NCBI GenBank assembly: GCA_963978895.1
Contig: OZ022244.1
Location: 8,642,923 to 8,706,922, forward strand
Source: Erpobdella octoculata
Taxonomy: Eukaryota; Annelida; Clitellata; Hirudinida; Erpobdellidae
DNA length: 64,000 nucleotides
Direction: 5' to 3'
Both the position numbers and the translations under genes were made by a program. Below are positions 1 through 20,939 of the stretch, piece after piece; within the stretch, counting starts at the first letter, position 1, and each line of letters starts with the position of its first letter. The notes beneath the pieces were generated by a model. That model made no database searches, had not been told where the DNA came from, and was given only the letters and a program-made list of their open reading frames with translations.

Positions 1-219
1 AAGTTACAAAACAAGATAAAAGTCTAATTTGATTAAATCCGATCTTAGCAAAAACATTAAAATTTCTTCGAATGATGCTTTCCTCAAACGCTTAATTTAT
101 TAAAAAACTCATTATAATAACAAAACAATGTGAGATATGACTGACAAAACTAAGTGCACCAAGGTGCAAACCATACCTACACATATATGAGAGCAAGCCC
201 GTTTATCTTCCATGTTTCA

Positions 220-281
220 GGCCGACTTCTCATGCAACACAGCCTCCTCGTGTGAAGTTAGCTTTTTTCGGATTAGCAGAC

Positions 282-284
<3 letters not shown>
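220..284 (+). CDS. Exon 1 of calmodulin-like EF-hand gene (5' UTR plus start codon)
   Basis: The coding part is only the start codon ATG at 282-284, followed directly by a consensus donor GTGAGT. A start codon that closes exon 1 is a well-known layout of calmodulin-family genes. The 5' limit is unknown; 220 is after an AG and may be a splice acceptor or simply part of the leader. An upstream ATG (231-233) gives a short reading frame that stops before the main ATG. Assignment to the gene downstream is inferred from phase: exon 2 starts in phase 0 after this ATG. Confidence 0.55.
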
Positions 285-8855
<8,571 letters not shown>

Positions 8856-9357
8856 GTAAATTATATAAATGATTTACATGAAATTCAAAGCGTTTGAAGT
8901 TCGCAATCTGTAAGCATGTTTTGTTTTCTGTCTGGATGAGTTTTCGTTAAATTATTATCCAATCATCATCGGAATGCGGACAAACATCGCCCAGCACTGC
9001 AACTTTACTTTCGAAATTCTGATAAAATGAAACATTTTTTTTTATTTTGCTTAAATGCTATAATGTTTTTTAACAAAATGTATTCGTTTGTTGCAAAACA
9101 TTTTATTTTTACTGTCTTTTATTTGAGCGGACTACTCCAACTTGAAAGCGTAGGTAGGTAGGTTATACCGGGTTATAGGTACTCATAGTAGTTATATCCA
9201 TGGTTATACTTATAAACGTTACACGCCTTTGTATTGTGGAAATATTTAACATTTCTTACAAAACTTTCATCATAAAAAGTTTTATTTATTTAAATTTAGC
9301 TGGATCAGCCAGAGTTTTTCGGTTATTTTAAGCTTTCAAAAAATTTAAAAAAAATTA

Positions 9358-9360
<3 letters not shown>

Positions 9361-9396
<36 letters not shown>
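9361..9396. repeat. (TA)n microsatellite
   Basis: 18 TA units. The DNA from 8856 to 9960 otherwise shows no feature I recognise. Confidence 0.95.
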
Positions 9397-9401
<5 letters not shown>

Positions 9402-9979
9402 TGAATAATTCAAACGAGGAAGTTCAAATAATACAAAACAAGATTTTTATTTATACAAGATTTATTTAAAAAAATAAATTTATAGACAAAAATATTTAAA
9501 TTCCACAAACAACTTACTCTTGAGTTTCCACATAGGAAACAATAAAATTAAAACATGGACTTTTGTTATCAAAGAATGCGAGGTGAAATAAATTGTTTAA
9601 AAAACCACACGAAGTTATCATTTATTTTTTTTATTATTAAAAATTTCCCAGTGTTATTTCTCATTATTCATATTGTTAATTACTCAAAGTGATTGCGTGA
9701 TATTTTTTAGCAAGTGTAATATCTTTTACAGGTGTTATATATGTATAGAGGTGTAATATTTCAGCTGTTATTTATCGTTGGAATACCACATTGCTAATAG
9801 AAAACAGTCGGGTTTTTAAACCTGGTTTGCTTGAATGTAATCAAATAAGTGCAAAATTTTTAATTTACGTAAGTTTAACGTCATTATATATTATGCATTG
9901 CTGATATTCAACATCTTTCAAACCGTCTATTTTCTGCCCGGTACTATATTACCTATACGCATTGTCCACATCCGTTATT

Positions 9980-10190
9980 ACTTACCACATACAATATAAC
10001 CTACCACATACAATGTTATCTACCACATACAATTTAACCTACCACATACAATGTTATCTACACATACAATTTAACCTACCACATACAATGTTATCTACCA
10101 CATACAATTTAACCTACCACATACAATGTTATCTACCACATACAATATAACCTACCACATACAATGTTATTTACCACATACAATATAAAC
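9980..10190. repeat. Minisatellite of about 20 bp (CCACATACAATGTTATCTA type)
   Basis: Around eleven tandem copies, alternating between TGTTATCTA and TTTAACCTA versions. Confidence 0.85.
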
Positions 10191-10219
10191 TACAACAATA
10201 AAACACGGCACGGACCGGG

Positions 10220-10640
10220 ACTTCATATTAGGATTGTCAAATACGTACTTGGCCAATGTCAGCAAAAGCCGGCGCGGGGTTATTGGGTCAAGCCTAGAGA
10301 TTTCAGGTCTTTTAAAACAGGCAAGATCAGGCCTGGAATTTTGTGTGTATGAAACGGTGAGGGTCAAGTTGCCGACGGGCCACATAAAAGAAATTTTTTT
10401 GAAAAATACGGATGACTACCCCTCGGTCATCAGCTATTTTGGGAGAAGAAGATGCGAGTTTTTGAAACTATTTCGAAAAAATATTTACAACTACCTACCC
10501 CTCTGCCCCGGCCCGTTATACTCCCATTTATTTTACCACAATCATCAGCTTTTTTATTTTTGTAAAAAAAAGAAAGTCTTTGTAATTTTTTTGAAAAATA
10601 CCTACGACTACCCCCCACCTCCAATCATTACCTTTGTGGG
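10220..10640. other. Dispersed repeat remnant
   Basis: The motif GGGTTATTGGGTCAAGCCTA at 10276 recurs in altered form in the 167-bp tandem unit at 12404-12737. AAAAATACGGATGACTACCCC and AAAATACCTACGACTACCCC resemble 22110-22135. No coding match. Confidence 0.4.
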
Positions 10641-10843
10641 AGGAGAAAGTGGAAAATGTTGGAAGTGACGTACCTATATCTTCACACCAGGAGTTTCTGT
10701 ATCTACCAATGTGTTTTACTACAATTGCTGATGATGCTTGTTTCTTACACTAGTGGTTTTGCCAGTCCAAGGACGGATGTTTTAAAATTACGATGAACTT
10801 TGGATACATTTTTTGGATTAATATATGTTTATTAATTATTTTG

Positions 10844-11363
<520 letters not shown>

Positions 11364-11439
11364 TATTACAATGAAAACATTGTTTTATCGTTTGTATGCA
11401 TTCCAAAACAAATGAAAAGAAGAAAAGAGATTAAAATAT

Positions 11440-11640
11440 TAATAATTTTTATATTTGAATTAATTTAAGTAAGGTAAATATTTTTTAATTATTTTAATTA
11501 TATAAAAATATATGAAAAAACAATTTATATAATTATTTATTATATATAAATTAATTTGCCATTGATAACAGATCGCCACACACAAACGTCTTACACAGGC
11601 GTCTTACACAGACATGGGCTATTATATATATTAATTCTCA
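11440..11640. repeat. Dispersed repeat, inverted relative to 20600-20760
   Basis: AATTTGCCATTGATAACAG and AACGTCTTACACAGACATGG recur at 20605-20680 as reverse complement with small changes, along with TTTAAGTAAGGTAA at both places. Probably two copies of one unassigned element. Confidence 0.5.
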
Positions 11641-11720
11641 ATCGAGAACAAACAATTCTACTAATGTCTCATAGCATGGGCTATTAGATGGGAAATAGGG
11701 TTTAAACGGGAACTTTTCAG

Positions 11721-11749
11721 AGTTAATGGAAACTTATGCTAACTGTTAG
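11721..11749 (+). CDS. Possible last exon of calmodulin-like gene (weak)
   Basis: After acceptor AACTTTTCAG the sequence gives ELMETYANC and a TAG in the required phase. The family usually has Phe after this Glu, which is absent. A second candidate is at 14527 after TTTTGCAG (EFYYII), but that frame runs into the ATGT microsatellite without a stop. Neither is secure. Confidence 0.15.
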
Positions 11750-12039
11750 CAAGCCGCGTCCATTAACCAGCTTCTATATTAATAACCCCGCAATGTTTAT
11801 TTTTTTGATTGCGTTATTACTTATTTATTTTTGGTTGATTTGTATTGTTATGTGGTTTGCTAGTTAGCCTGTTGGTAGTTGGTTTGTTGATTTTTAACAA
11901 TTTCTAGCAGGTTTTTAATTTAGAAAAACAATATTTTTCAGTTAAAACAGGTGTGTTTGTTTAACTATTTAGTTGAGCTCCAGTTATAGGATTTTGTACT
12001 GAAATACTTTGTTCTCAATCTTGACCGATGTATTATAAA

Positions 12040-12300
12040 CTAAATGAATAATATAAAATTGATTATAAATAAATATTATAATGTTGTTTATAAATAAATA
12101 ATATAAAATGATTATAAATAAATATTATAAATTGATTATAAATAAATATTATAAATTGATTATAAATAAATATTATAAATTGATTATAAATAAATAATAT
12201 AAAATAATTATAAATAATTGATTATAAATAAATATTATAAATTGATTATAAATAAATAATATAAAATGATTATAAATAAATAATATAAAATGATCATAAG
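12040..12300. repeat. AT-rich minisatellite of 23-25 bp
   Basis: About ten imperfect copies of TTGATTATAAATAAATATTA-type units. Confidence 0.85.
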
Positions 12301-12403
12301 CAGTCCAAAACAAAGTTTAGACCAATTGGCAGTTATTAGTAATTCATTTGAAAAATGATGAATCTACTGAAGTTTTATTTGTACCAAATTTGTGAAATTC
12401 AAA

Positions 12404-12737
12404 TTTTGAATTGTGTGAAGCCGAAGTCAGCGAGGAAGGCCTGGGGAGGGGTTTATTGGGCCGGGATTATTGAACCAAGCCTAGAGATTGTCTTTTGAGA
12501 CTAAATAATGAATTTAAAGAGTGGATGTAAATATAGGAAATCATATGAAAAAACGATGATAAATCAACAATTTTGAATTGTGTGAAGCCGAAGTCAGCGA
12601 GGAAGGCCTGGGGAGGGGTTTATTGGGCCGGGATTATTGAACCAAGCCTAGAGATTGTCTTTTGAGACTAAATAATGAATTTAAAGAGTGGATGTAAATA
12701 TAGGAAATCATATGAAAAAACGATGATAAATCAACAT
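12404..12737. repeat. Two tandem copies of a 167-bp unit
   Basis: Copies at 12404-12570 and 12571-12737 are almost identical, so the duplication is recent. Confidence 0.9.
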
Positions 12738-12801
12738 AGCTCACAATGACATCAAACAACAGCTTCAAGTAAAGAGAAAAAGTGTGATAAATAATGAAAT
12801 T

Positions 12802-12850
<49 letters not shown>

Positions 12851-12922
12851 AGAGAGAAGAAGGGAGGGAGGGAAATAACGCTAGAAAAAAACCGGGTGTA
12901 TAGGTTCGGTTATACCAGCTAG
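12738..12922 (+). mobile_element. Helitron-like 3' end with GA array
   Basis: A GA microsatellite (12806-12860) and GGGAGGGAGG run into AACCGGGTGTATAGGTTCGG and TTATACCAGCTAG, followed by T. A 5-bp hairpin (AACCG/CGGTT) precedes the CTAG end, the Helitron pattern. Confidence 0.45.
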
Positions 12923-13254
12923 TTATGAATAAAATTCAAATTGTTTATTATTTGTTTATGCATGAGTTTTGATTACCTGAAAAATAGAAATTAATCGAAG
13001 AAAAACTTTTTTGCTGTTCGATTGCAAAAATGTAGATTTATTAACATACAAGTTGAATTAGACTGTGAAATAATTTCTATATAATTTTTAATAATTACAT
13101 AAGATTATACATTTGAAAAAAAAAACAAGCACAACTTATAACCATAAGTTGATTGAAGTTGCGATAAATGTGAAAATTACTTTGCTTGTGGATTAAGCAA
13201 CAGTCTGATCGGAAGCAGCTTTACGTTTGGCTTTAAAAATCGATATAAGAAAAT

Positions 13255-13395
13255 GTGGTTGTTGTTGTTGTTGATGATGACGACGACGATGATGATGGTG
13301 ATGATGGTAGTGGTAGTTGTGGTGATGGTGGTGGTGGACGATGATGATGATGATGATGGTAGTGGTAGTTGTGGTGGTGGTTGTGCTAATGCTGC
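13255..13395. repeat. Mixed trinucleotide repeat (GTT, GAT, GAC, GGT)
   Basis: Runs of GTT, GAT, GAC and GGT explain the His- and Thr-rich minus-strand frame. DNA from 13400 to 14590 has no feature I recognise. Confidence 0.85.
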
Positions 13396-14603
13396 TGATG
13401 ATAAGAAGTTTTTTTAAGTAACTTTGTAGTAATACAAAATCTGCTTTGATTATTTTCACCCATCGAAAAAGTTCAACAGACCGTTTTAACAGACCGTAAT
13501 AACTAACATTATAACGTTTATAAAATTTACAATGTTTTCTGAAGAAAAAGTAAAATGTGGATATAAAAAAAACGTTAATTGTTATATTAATGTGTTTATT
13601 GTATTTATGTGTTTGTTGATTTATTTATTGGTGTAACTCGAGATCTTTGTTTCAAGATATGACAATTAAATTACAACTACTTTGAAATTTAATCTAATTA
13701 TTAATTTCAGCATAATTTTTTATTTGTAATTACAAATTGGGTTTAATTGCACAAATTAAGACTTATATAAATATCATTTAAATATTTTGCTCGTTAAAAC
13801 TAAAATCATACAAATAAATAAAGTCATATTTCTCAAAAAAGAATATTTGCTTATCTAGACTTTTGAAATTCGTGAATTTCAGCAGGTTCGATTTCATATA
13901 TTTGTTTTGGGAAAATTTTTTGGTTTTTGTGCTTTTTAAATGAATAATCAGATGATAGGAATCCTCGATATTCGGAGAATTTGCATATCTGGTCCAGCCA
14001 TGCACCTGGTAAACTAATAAAAACGATCCAAATCATGATCAATAAATTGATTGAAACTCAGCATAACTTAGCATCGAATTAAACCGACACTACAGTATCT
14101 GACTCTTTTTTAACAGACCACCTTGTTCCAGACCAGTTGGGGACTTACATGCGGGCAAAGCAAACCGTTTTCCAACGTTTTGACGACTTTCATGTTTCAC
14201 AGTGGCTTGTAGCTTTTAAAGAAGACCTTCAATAACAACAAAATTCCTTGCAGTAAATCAAATACTTTATTGCGGTTTGTGGCAGATCTGCAAACATCTT
14301 ACAGGACTAAGCTTCAAACATGTGCTTTTCTTAACTGACAATTTTTCCAACTGCGCATGCCATTATTCATGCCTGGAATATATGAGGCGCTATCGTAGCA
14401 TTGCCCAATTATATCATCAACATAGATGCAAACATTTAAGCTCTTGCAATATTGTTTTAACTAGATTTGTTTTGGTAGTGTTTTATATATGAACGAGACT
14501 AATAAGATTTTACTTAAATTTTGCAGAGTTTTACTATATTATAAGATTTTCGAACAATATGAACGTGCACGTTGTTCAGCTGTCACCGTTGTTAAGTGTC
14601 ATA

Positions 14604-14884
14604 TATGTATGTATGTTATGTATGTATGTTATGTATGTATGTTATGTATGTATGTATGTATGTATGTATGTATGTATGTATGTATGTATGTATGTATGTA
14701 TGTATGTATGTATGTATGTATGTATGTATGTATGTATGTATGTATGTATGTATGTATGTATGTATGTATGTATGTATGTATGTATGTATGTATGTATGTA
14801 TGTATGTATGTATGTATGTATGTATGTATGTATGTATGTATGTATGTATGTATGTATGTATGTATGTATGTATGTATGTATGTA
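14604..14884. repeat. Tetranucleotide microsatellite (ATGT)n
   Basis: About 68 copies with two short interruptions at the left end. Frames reading MYVC are artefacts. Confidence 0.97.
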
Positions 14885-15025
14885 CTTAGTTGTAAGTCTG
14901 ATAGTGGTGTTCTAATTTGTCTCCCCAAAAAATTTTCTGCGGGAGATTTTTGATGTGGACTAGATGGGCATGGTGTAGATCTATAACACAACAAAAACTT
15001 TTGCACCAATTCCTCGGTAATTCCT

Positions 15026-15696
15026 TCACCTTTTAGCTTGTGTATGGTTTTTTTTGAAAGTATCAACAAATCTTTCTGCTTGACCATTACTTTGTGGATG
15101 AAAAGGAGGTATTCGGATATGACTGATAAATTTTGACTGACAAAATCTTTCAAATTCCATAGAAGTAAATTGTGTTCCGTTATCTGATACCAATGTCTTG
15201 GGAAAACCATACCGAGCAAACATTCTGTTCAGCTCGCGAATTGTCGTTGTTGAATATGCGTCCACAACAACCAGAAACATTGAATTCTCCATTGGTCCCG
15301 CAAAATCTATGTGAATTCTCTCCCAGGCCTGTGATGGTTCAGGCCATGGTGACAACGTGTTTTTATAGGCATTTTAGCTGCTTTTTGACATGCATCACAG
15401 GTTTTCACCATACTTTCAATATCTCTATCGATTCCATGCCAATACACCGACTGTCTGGCCAGCATTTTCATTCTCGTAATTCCTGGATGACCCTGATGTA
15501 GCATCCTCAATATACGCTGTTGCAGTTTTTTTGGAATTACTGCTCTTACACCCATAAATAGAATGCCATCATGTAAAGTCAAATCAGTTGCTTTACTTTG
15601 GAATGTATTCCAGTTTGAGCCAGGTTTAACTTTTGGCCAAAATCCTTTTTTAATGATCTCACTTAACTCTCTGAGTTCAGAGTCTTCTTCTGTCAT
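15026..15696 (-). pseudogene. Ty3/gypsy-like integrase remnant
   Basis: Two overlapping minus-strand frames carry the zinc-binding part (H and H in MLHQGHPGITRMK, then CDACQKAAK) and the catalytic core (DFAGPM, then LVSDNGTQFTS, then HPQSNGQAER). The D, D, E spacing fits a retroviral-type integrase. A frameshift near 15310-15350 splits it, and the C-terminus runs into the ATGT repeat. Confidence 0.8.
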
Positions 15697-15726
15697 AATT
15701 TGAATAACCTTCTTACTAACAGGTAA

Positions 15727-16302
15727 TTATCTCATCGTATCCTCTTGTATCATTGTGATGTCTTCGTTTACACCTGCTATTATCAAATCCTCATTTTCTG
15801 TTGTTTCATCAGAGTCAGATTCGTCACTAAAATCTGATCCTGAATATTCGGTGCAGTCGTCTGGTATGGAGTTGTTATTGCCATTATTATAATCATCATC
15901 GTCACTTTCATCCTCATCATTTGGCATTTCGTTTTCAACATTCCTCTCATCTTCTTTAGTTTTGTTTTTGACGTCCAAACCGACTGTATCACTGACACCA
16001 TCTTTGCATGGTTCATCTTGAGTATCCTTGTATGGTTCATCTTGAACATCTTTGCAAGGCTCATCTTGCACATCTTTGCAAGGCTCATCACCATGACCAT
16101 CCTTGCATGGTTCATCTTGTACATTCTTGCATGGTTCATCTTGACCGTCTTTTTTGTTTCCGCAATTGTTTGTGTCACCATTGAGGAGTTCCAGAAAATT
16201 CTTCCTTTCTTGCTGTGCTGCTCTGTGTGCTGCTCTGTTTTCCTCCGCCATTTTATTCAGAGCCTTCAAGTTAACTTTGACGTATTTATTGTCCTGCATC
16301 AT
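15727..16302 (-). pseudogene. Gag-like region with acidic QDEPCKD repeats
   Basis: A minus-strand frame with about seven near-copies of a DEPCKD peptide followed by an Asp/Glu-rich tail. Upstream in the same direction (16302-16528) comes an EKEAREKE coiled coil with one stop. I recognise no Gag domain; the assignment rests on position before the integrase. Confidence 0.45.
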
Positions 16303-16806
16303 TGAGATTAACTGAAGAAATCTTTTTTCAGTTTTTTCTTTTTCAATTCTCTTTTGAATTCTCTTTTCTTCTTTTTCTCGAGCCTCTTTTTCAAGTTTTT
16401 CTTGTTTTTATCGAGCTTCCCTCTCTTTTTCTCGAGCTTCCCTCTCAAGTTTTTCTTCTTTTTCTCGAGCCTCTTTTTCAATTAAAAACTTAAGCAATTG
16501 TGCTATGTTTGAATCTTGGTCCTTTGACATCCTCGTCGCCAATGTTATATCTTTATTATTCTAATTAAATGGTAATAATATAATCTACCTAAGTGGTTGC
16601 TAACACTTACTAGATCTTTCTGGTTATAATATTATTAATATAAGCTTGTTTGTTTATGATATGATTAAGAAGGAAATAGAATAAAAACTCATATATATAT
16701 ATACATATATATACATATATACATATATATACATACGCTTATATATATATGTGTGTTCTGTCTTAAAACACCTATTGTAAAAGACTATAAACTATAATGA
16801 AAAAAA

Positions 16807-18109
16807 TAGGGGAGACTGGTACTGAATGGACCACAATTTCATGAAAAGCGCTTAAAAATTCACAATAAATTTATTTACATAAATTTTTAAATATTTTAAT
16901 AAAAAATGTAAGGCTGATACATGTAGAGACAAATAGTTAAATTTAAATAAAATTTAAAAATCAGGTTATTACTACAAACATTTTTGTGAATCCACCTCTA
17001 AAACTTAGGTGGTCCATTCAGTATGTCGTGGTCGTAATGAATGGACCACCCCATGTACTGAATGGACCGTTCTATAATTCTGCTTATAAAAAACATTAAA
17101 CCAATCATAATGCTTAGTTTTGCATTACAAACTGCAACAATTTTACTTTTCACCACCCCAAATAATCACATTAAACTATTTTTCAATACATTTAATTGAA
17201 TACAAATGCTAAACACTGCAGAACGACATTTAACTGGACAACTAGAGGAACTAACATCATGACAGATAAAATTTCATGGTTATTCAATATTAATAAGATT
17301 TATTGTTGTTTCACAAGCAATTTGGGAATCACTTGAAAAAAATTGTTTCCGCTACCCAGCCGGTTGATTGAGTCCTACTTGTGCATCACGGTGGTTCATT
17401 TCGCAAACAAGTGTATTTGAAATTTGCTTGTGGGATGATGCAAAATGATGTTATCAAGCACCCACAAGCATTAACTGCATTGAAAATAGTAACAAGTATT
17501 TCCTGTTCATCACTTGCCACCGTCGAGTCATCGCTGCCATTTAGCGATCGCCTATGTAGCTATGTTATAACATGTTCTGAAACTTGCTCAGTTTTCATTT
17601 CTGTTTCGTCACATTTTTCAATTTTATATTTTGTTTTATACAACACTAACTCCTGGATGAGTGTTTGAGCACTATTGTAATTGCAACTATAATCAGTAAT
17701 AAATCTGTAATGAATTAACCGGTCCATTCAGTACCATGTAAAGTAGTCCGTCAGTACAACGTTAGTCCTAGTCATTTGACACTGTAACAAAAAAAAACTG
17801 GGATTGAATTAAGTACAAATTAATGTGCATAATAATTTTAGAAACGCTGCTAAATATTTCTGCATTAAATAAAAAAATAGTGTGTCTCTGTGATTTGTAA
17901 TTTGACAAAATTTGAAGACAAGAAAAATTACTTTTTTTACGAAAAACCTACGACAGAACTTTTAGACGTCTTGACCTCAATATTTATTTCCAACAAGAAA
18001 TAAGCATGTACATCTGTATAAAACAAGTTATAGTTAAAATTTGGGTGCAATCAGATGAAAATTGAAATTTTAAAGCCAAAAGTCCATTCAGCACTAGTTT
18101 CCCCTAAGT
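16807..18109. mobile_element. TA-flanked inverted-repeat element, family 1 (subterminal GGTCCATTCAGTA)
   Basis: The ends read GGGGAGACTGGTACTGAATG and, inverted, GGGGAAACTAGTGCTGAATG, flanked by TA. Inverted and direct copies of GGTCCATTCAGTA occur at about 17010, 17040, 17060, 17715 and 18083. No transposase was found. A TA target duplication fits mariner-like or ISL2EU-like elements; the superfamily is uncertain. Confidence 0.6.
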
Positions 18110-18539
18110 ATGTGTTATATCTTCGCGTAATGCTGTTAGGTGGCGCTTGAACCAGAAAATGATATTTAATGATATATAAAAAATCCGTCATTTTTGAAGG
18201 TCTACTTTTTCGTATAATGTGATTTTTTTTAATAGTTCATAGTCCTTTACAGTCTTAAAACACCCTGATGAAATATACACCCGGTTCCACGTGTTAGGAG
18301 AACAGGAGTTTAGCTTGGGGGTCCACCGAGATTTTGGTGAGCGGGCCGTAGAAGAAGTTTTTCCGAATGATGAACGTCTTATGAATTTAAATGGTCGTGG
18401 AAATTGCGTATTGTTTTGCAAAAACGGCTTTGCATGAGGGTCTAGAGGTTTTTCATGCTGGCGATGATGAAAACGGTAACAATTGTGGTAATGAGAAAGA
18501 ATAAAGTAAAGAGTCTAAAATATCAAAATAGACAGAACA

Positions 18540-20385
18540 AGTTGGTGTTTTGATTTGCAGCAAAATAGCTGGTTAAGAGCCTCAATTGCAGAAAGTGAGG
18601 CAATTGAAGAGAACCTTGCCACAAAAATATAGCTTTCAAGAAAATGAACCAAGACTCAAGGCGGATGCCTAACGATTTGAACTCTCAAAAAAATAAGGCA
18701 GCTGCAATTGAATCAGTTCAGGAGGTTGTTACCTCATAGATTGCAGTACGCGTTGATAGTTGATAAGATCTATGACGGTGCTGCTGATAGATAGGGGAGA
18801 CCGGGGCATGTTGAACCAATTTTTATAACTTTACTCAGTACACATTTATTATTGCAGTAAAACATCTTGAAATAGGTTATTATTATAAACAAATATGTTT
18901 ATTACGTATACCAAAAATTATTTTTAATTTTAAGATTTTTCCTTGACCATAGAAGAAAATATTAGCAAGCCCGTCATGTGGTTCAACTTACCCCGTTAAC
19001 GGGGCACGTTGAACCAATATTTTATAACTGCTGTTGCTAAGCAGTTATTGTTCTAATGAAACATTTTCAAATGTACAAATGTTATCTAAGTCAAATTGAT
19101 TTATCTTCAATCTTCTATTTTACTTTATATCTCCAATAAAATTCGGATTTCGCAAATTTTTGGTTTTGTTGTATTTGAGGCTTTTAAGTTCATCTAATTT
19201 ATTACAAAAGTTGCGTAATTATTATAATTAATATTACTAATAATAAGTTCTTGTGTTACGAAACGCTATATATGGATTAAATCATTAAAGCTGCTTAATG
19301 CTGCTTACGTAATTATTGTAACAACTTGTGTGTTTTAGAATGGTTACTGGGTTATTGTGAGAGCACGCAATGACCCTGAGAAAAACCCAGACAAAACAGG
19401 TAATAAAAAAATCTAATAACTGATAAAAATATCTAATAATTGAAAAAAATTTCTATTAAAATTATCTAATAAAATATCTAACAATTATAACAAGTCAAAT
19501 CATCACCATGATAAAATATTGTTGGTTCAACGTGCCCCTAACAAAATGGTTCAACATGCCCCAATCGTATTGGTCCTAGTATTTTAACTGTAGGCTGATT
19601 AACATGTTACTGATGCGAGAAAGAAAACACGTACTGTGTTACTGGATAAAAACACAACAAAAATATGTATCTTAAAATTACTCACTTTCTTTGCAATTGT
19701 GTTTTAAAGAACAATAACGTCAACGACTCAAAATTACTCGAAACCGGCAAAATCACTTAAATCGCGATTATTTTAAAATTAACATACATAAACATCACAA
19801 ATCAACACAGCTACTTCTATTTATATTATTAGTCCAAACTATGAAACTCTGACAAAAAAATTTCTATAAATAAGCAAATTTACCCATCTGGTTCAACATG
19901 CCCCGTGGTTCAACATGCCCCGGTCTCCCCTAGGGTGGCGTAGGCATTGAGATGGCTGTTTTTTCTGGATCTGAAGTGTTCGAAAATTTGTCAACTGATG
20001 CCATTGAGGCTGAAGCTCAAAGGAGTGTGGCCAGGGATTTTATGTTGCAGTGGCGCCAAAAAAAGCTACAATTTGAGGAAGTTGGACAGTTCTGCGTTGA
20101 TGGTAATCTTGTGTTTAAAAGGTTGAAAAGCGTCAGAAGAGCGTAAAGTGACTATGCCGTACAGTTGCTTATTCGGTTGCGTGGAGCCATCGGTGACCAA
20201 GTGGGAGCTCACTGGGATAACCAGTCATGTATAAAGAAACTTAGAGGTAACATTTTGGCGTGTTATTCCAACCCACAACGCAGAATTGGTAGATCACATA
20301 AGCTTCAGCGAGACTGGAAGGAACTGTGTGATGACAAAATTATTGACCATGTCGTTCGCAAATATGGTCAAAGCCGTGAGTAAAG
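18540..20385 (+). other. Unassigned, possibly coding remnant around the family 2 element
   Basis: 18540-18790 and 19932-20385 look like one sequence split by the TA-flanked element. Plus-strand frames at 19952-20146 and 20165-20383 have coding-like composition but are broken by stops, and I recognise no family. Likely an old retroelement or gene fragment. Confidence 0.3.
18791..19931. mobile_element. TA-flanked inverted-repeat element, family 2 (subterminal GGTTCAACATGCCCC)
   Basis: Both ends read GGGGAGACCGGGGCATGTTG in inverted orientation, flanked by TA. GGTTCAACATGCCCC or its inverse recurs near 18985, 19005, 19522, 19547, 19890 and 19905. It has the same outer ten bases as the element at 16807 but a different subterminal word. 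No transposase seen. It interrupts an unassigned sequence that continues at 19932. Confidence 0.65.
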
Positions 20386-20599
20386 ATGTAGGTTTTTTGT
20401 ATTCGTCACCTTTTCCGAGATGTTCGGAAGCAAACAGGATTAAGGAGAGGATAGTCTCATAATAATCTATTTCCTATTATCGAACTTCTTAATGAAATAA
20501 TCTTGAAAACGACAGAGAGAAAGAAAAGTCTTCATTTTAGTATTACTTTCAATAAATTTTAAAACCATTAGCAAAATCGTAACAATATACAAGCAATAA

Positions 20600-20760
20600 G
20601 GTATATCATATAATAGCCCACGTCTGTGTAAGACGTTTTTGTGTGACGATTTGTTATCTATGGCAAATTAATTTACATATAATATTAATAAATAATTATA
20701 TAAATAGATTTTTTATATAATTTAAGTAAGGTAATAGTTTTTTAATTTATTTGAATATTA
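20600..20760. repeat. Dispersed repeat, inverted copy of 11440-11640
   Basis: Shares AACGTCTTACACAGACGTGG (as reverse complement) and TTTAAGTAAGGTAA with the copy at 11440. Confidence 0.5.
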
Positions 20761-20939
20761 AAAGTTATTTTGCAATTGTACACTGTCAGCCTTAAAGATA
20801 AGAAAAAGTGGCGATGCAATCGAAGAATAATAAATAATGAAATTTTTAAAAAATCCGTCACTCAAAAAATCTCTAGTTCATATAAGATACAAGCAATAAA
20901 GTTTTTGTAAAAAGCTTTCTAAAATTCATCAATTTTAAT

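Larger units (their letters stand above)
14905..16530 (-). mobile_element. Decayed Ty3/gypsy-like LTR retrotransposon (internal part)
   Basis: Read on the minus strand, a start at about 16528 leads into a charged coiled-coil leader, then an acidic repeat region (QDEPCKD units) and then an integrase. The leader is preceded by TTGGCGACGAGGATG, the kind of primer-binding region seen in gypsy-like elements. No protease or reverse transcriptase lies between, so the centre is deleted. Long terminal repeats were not resolved; 16545-16800 may be one. Confidence 0.65.

Noticed and set aside
13193..13459. His-rich minus-strand frame
   Set aside because: Explained by mixed trinucleotide repeats; no acceptor, donor or family evidence.
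14527..14915. Last exon of the EF-hand gene at 14527 (EFYYII)
   Set aside because: Good acceptor and the expected Glu-Phe, but the frame runs through the ATGT array for over 100 codons.
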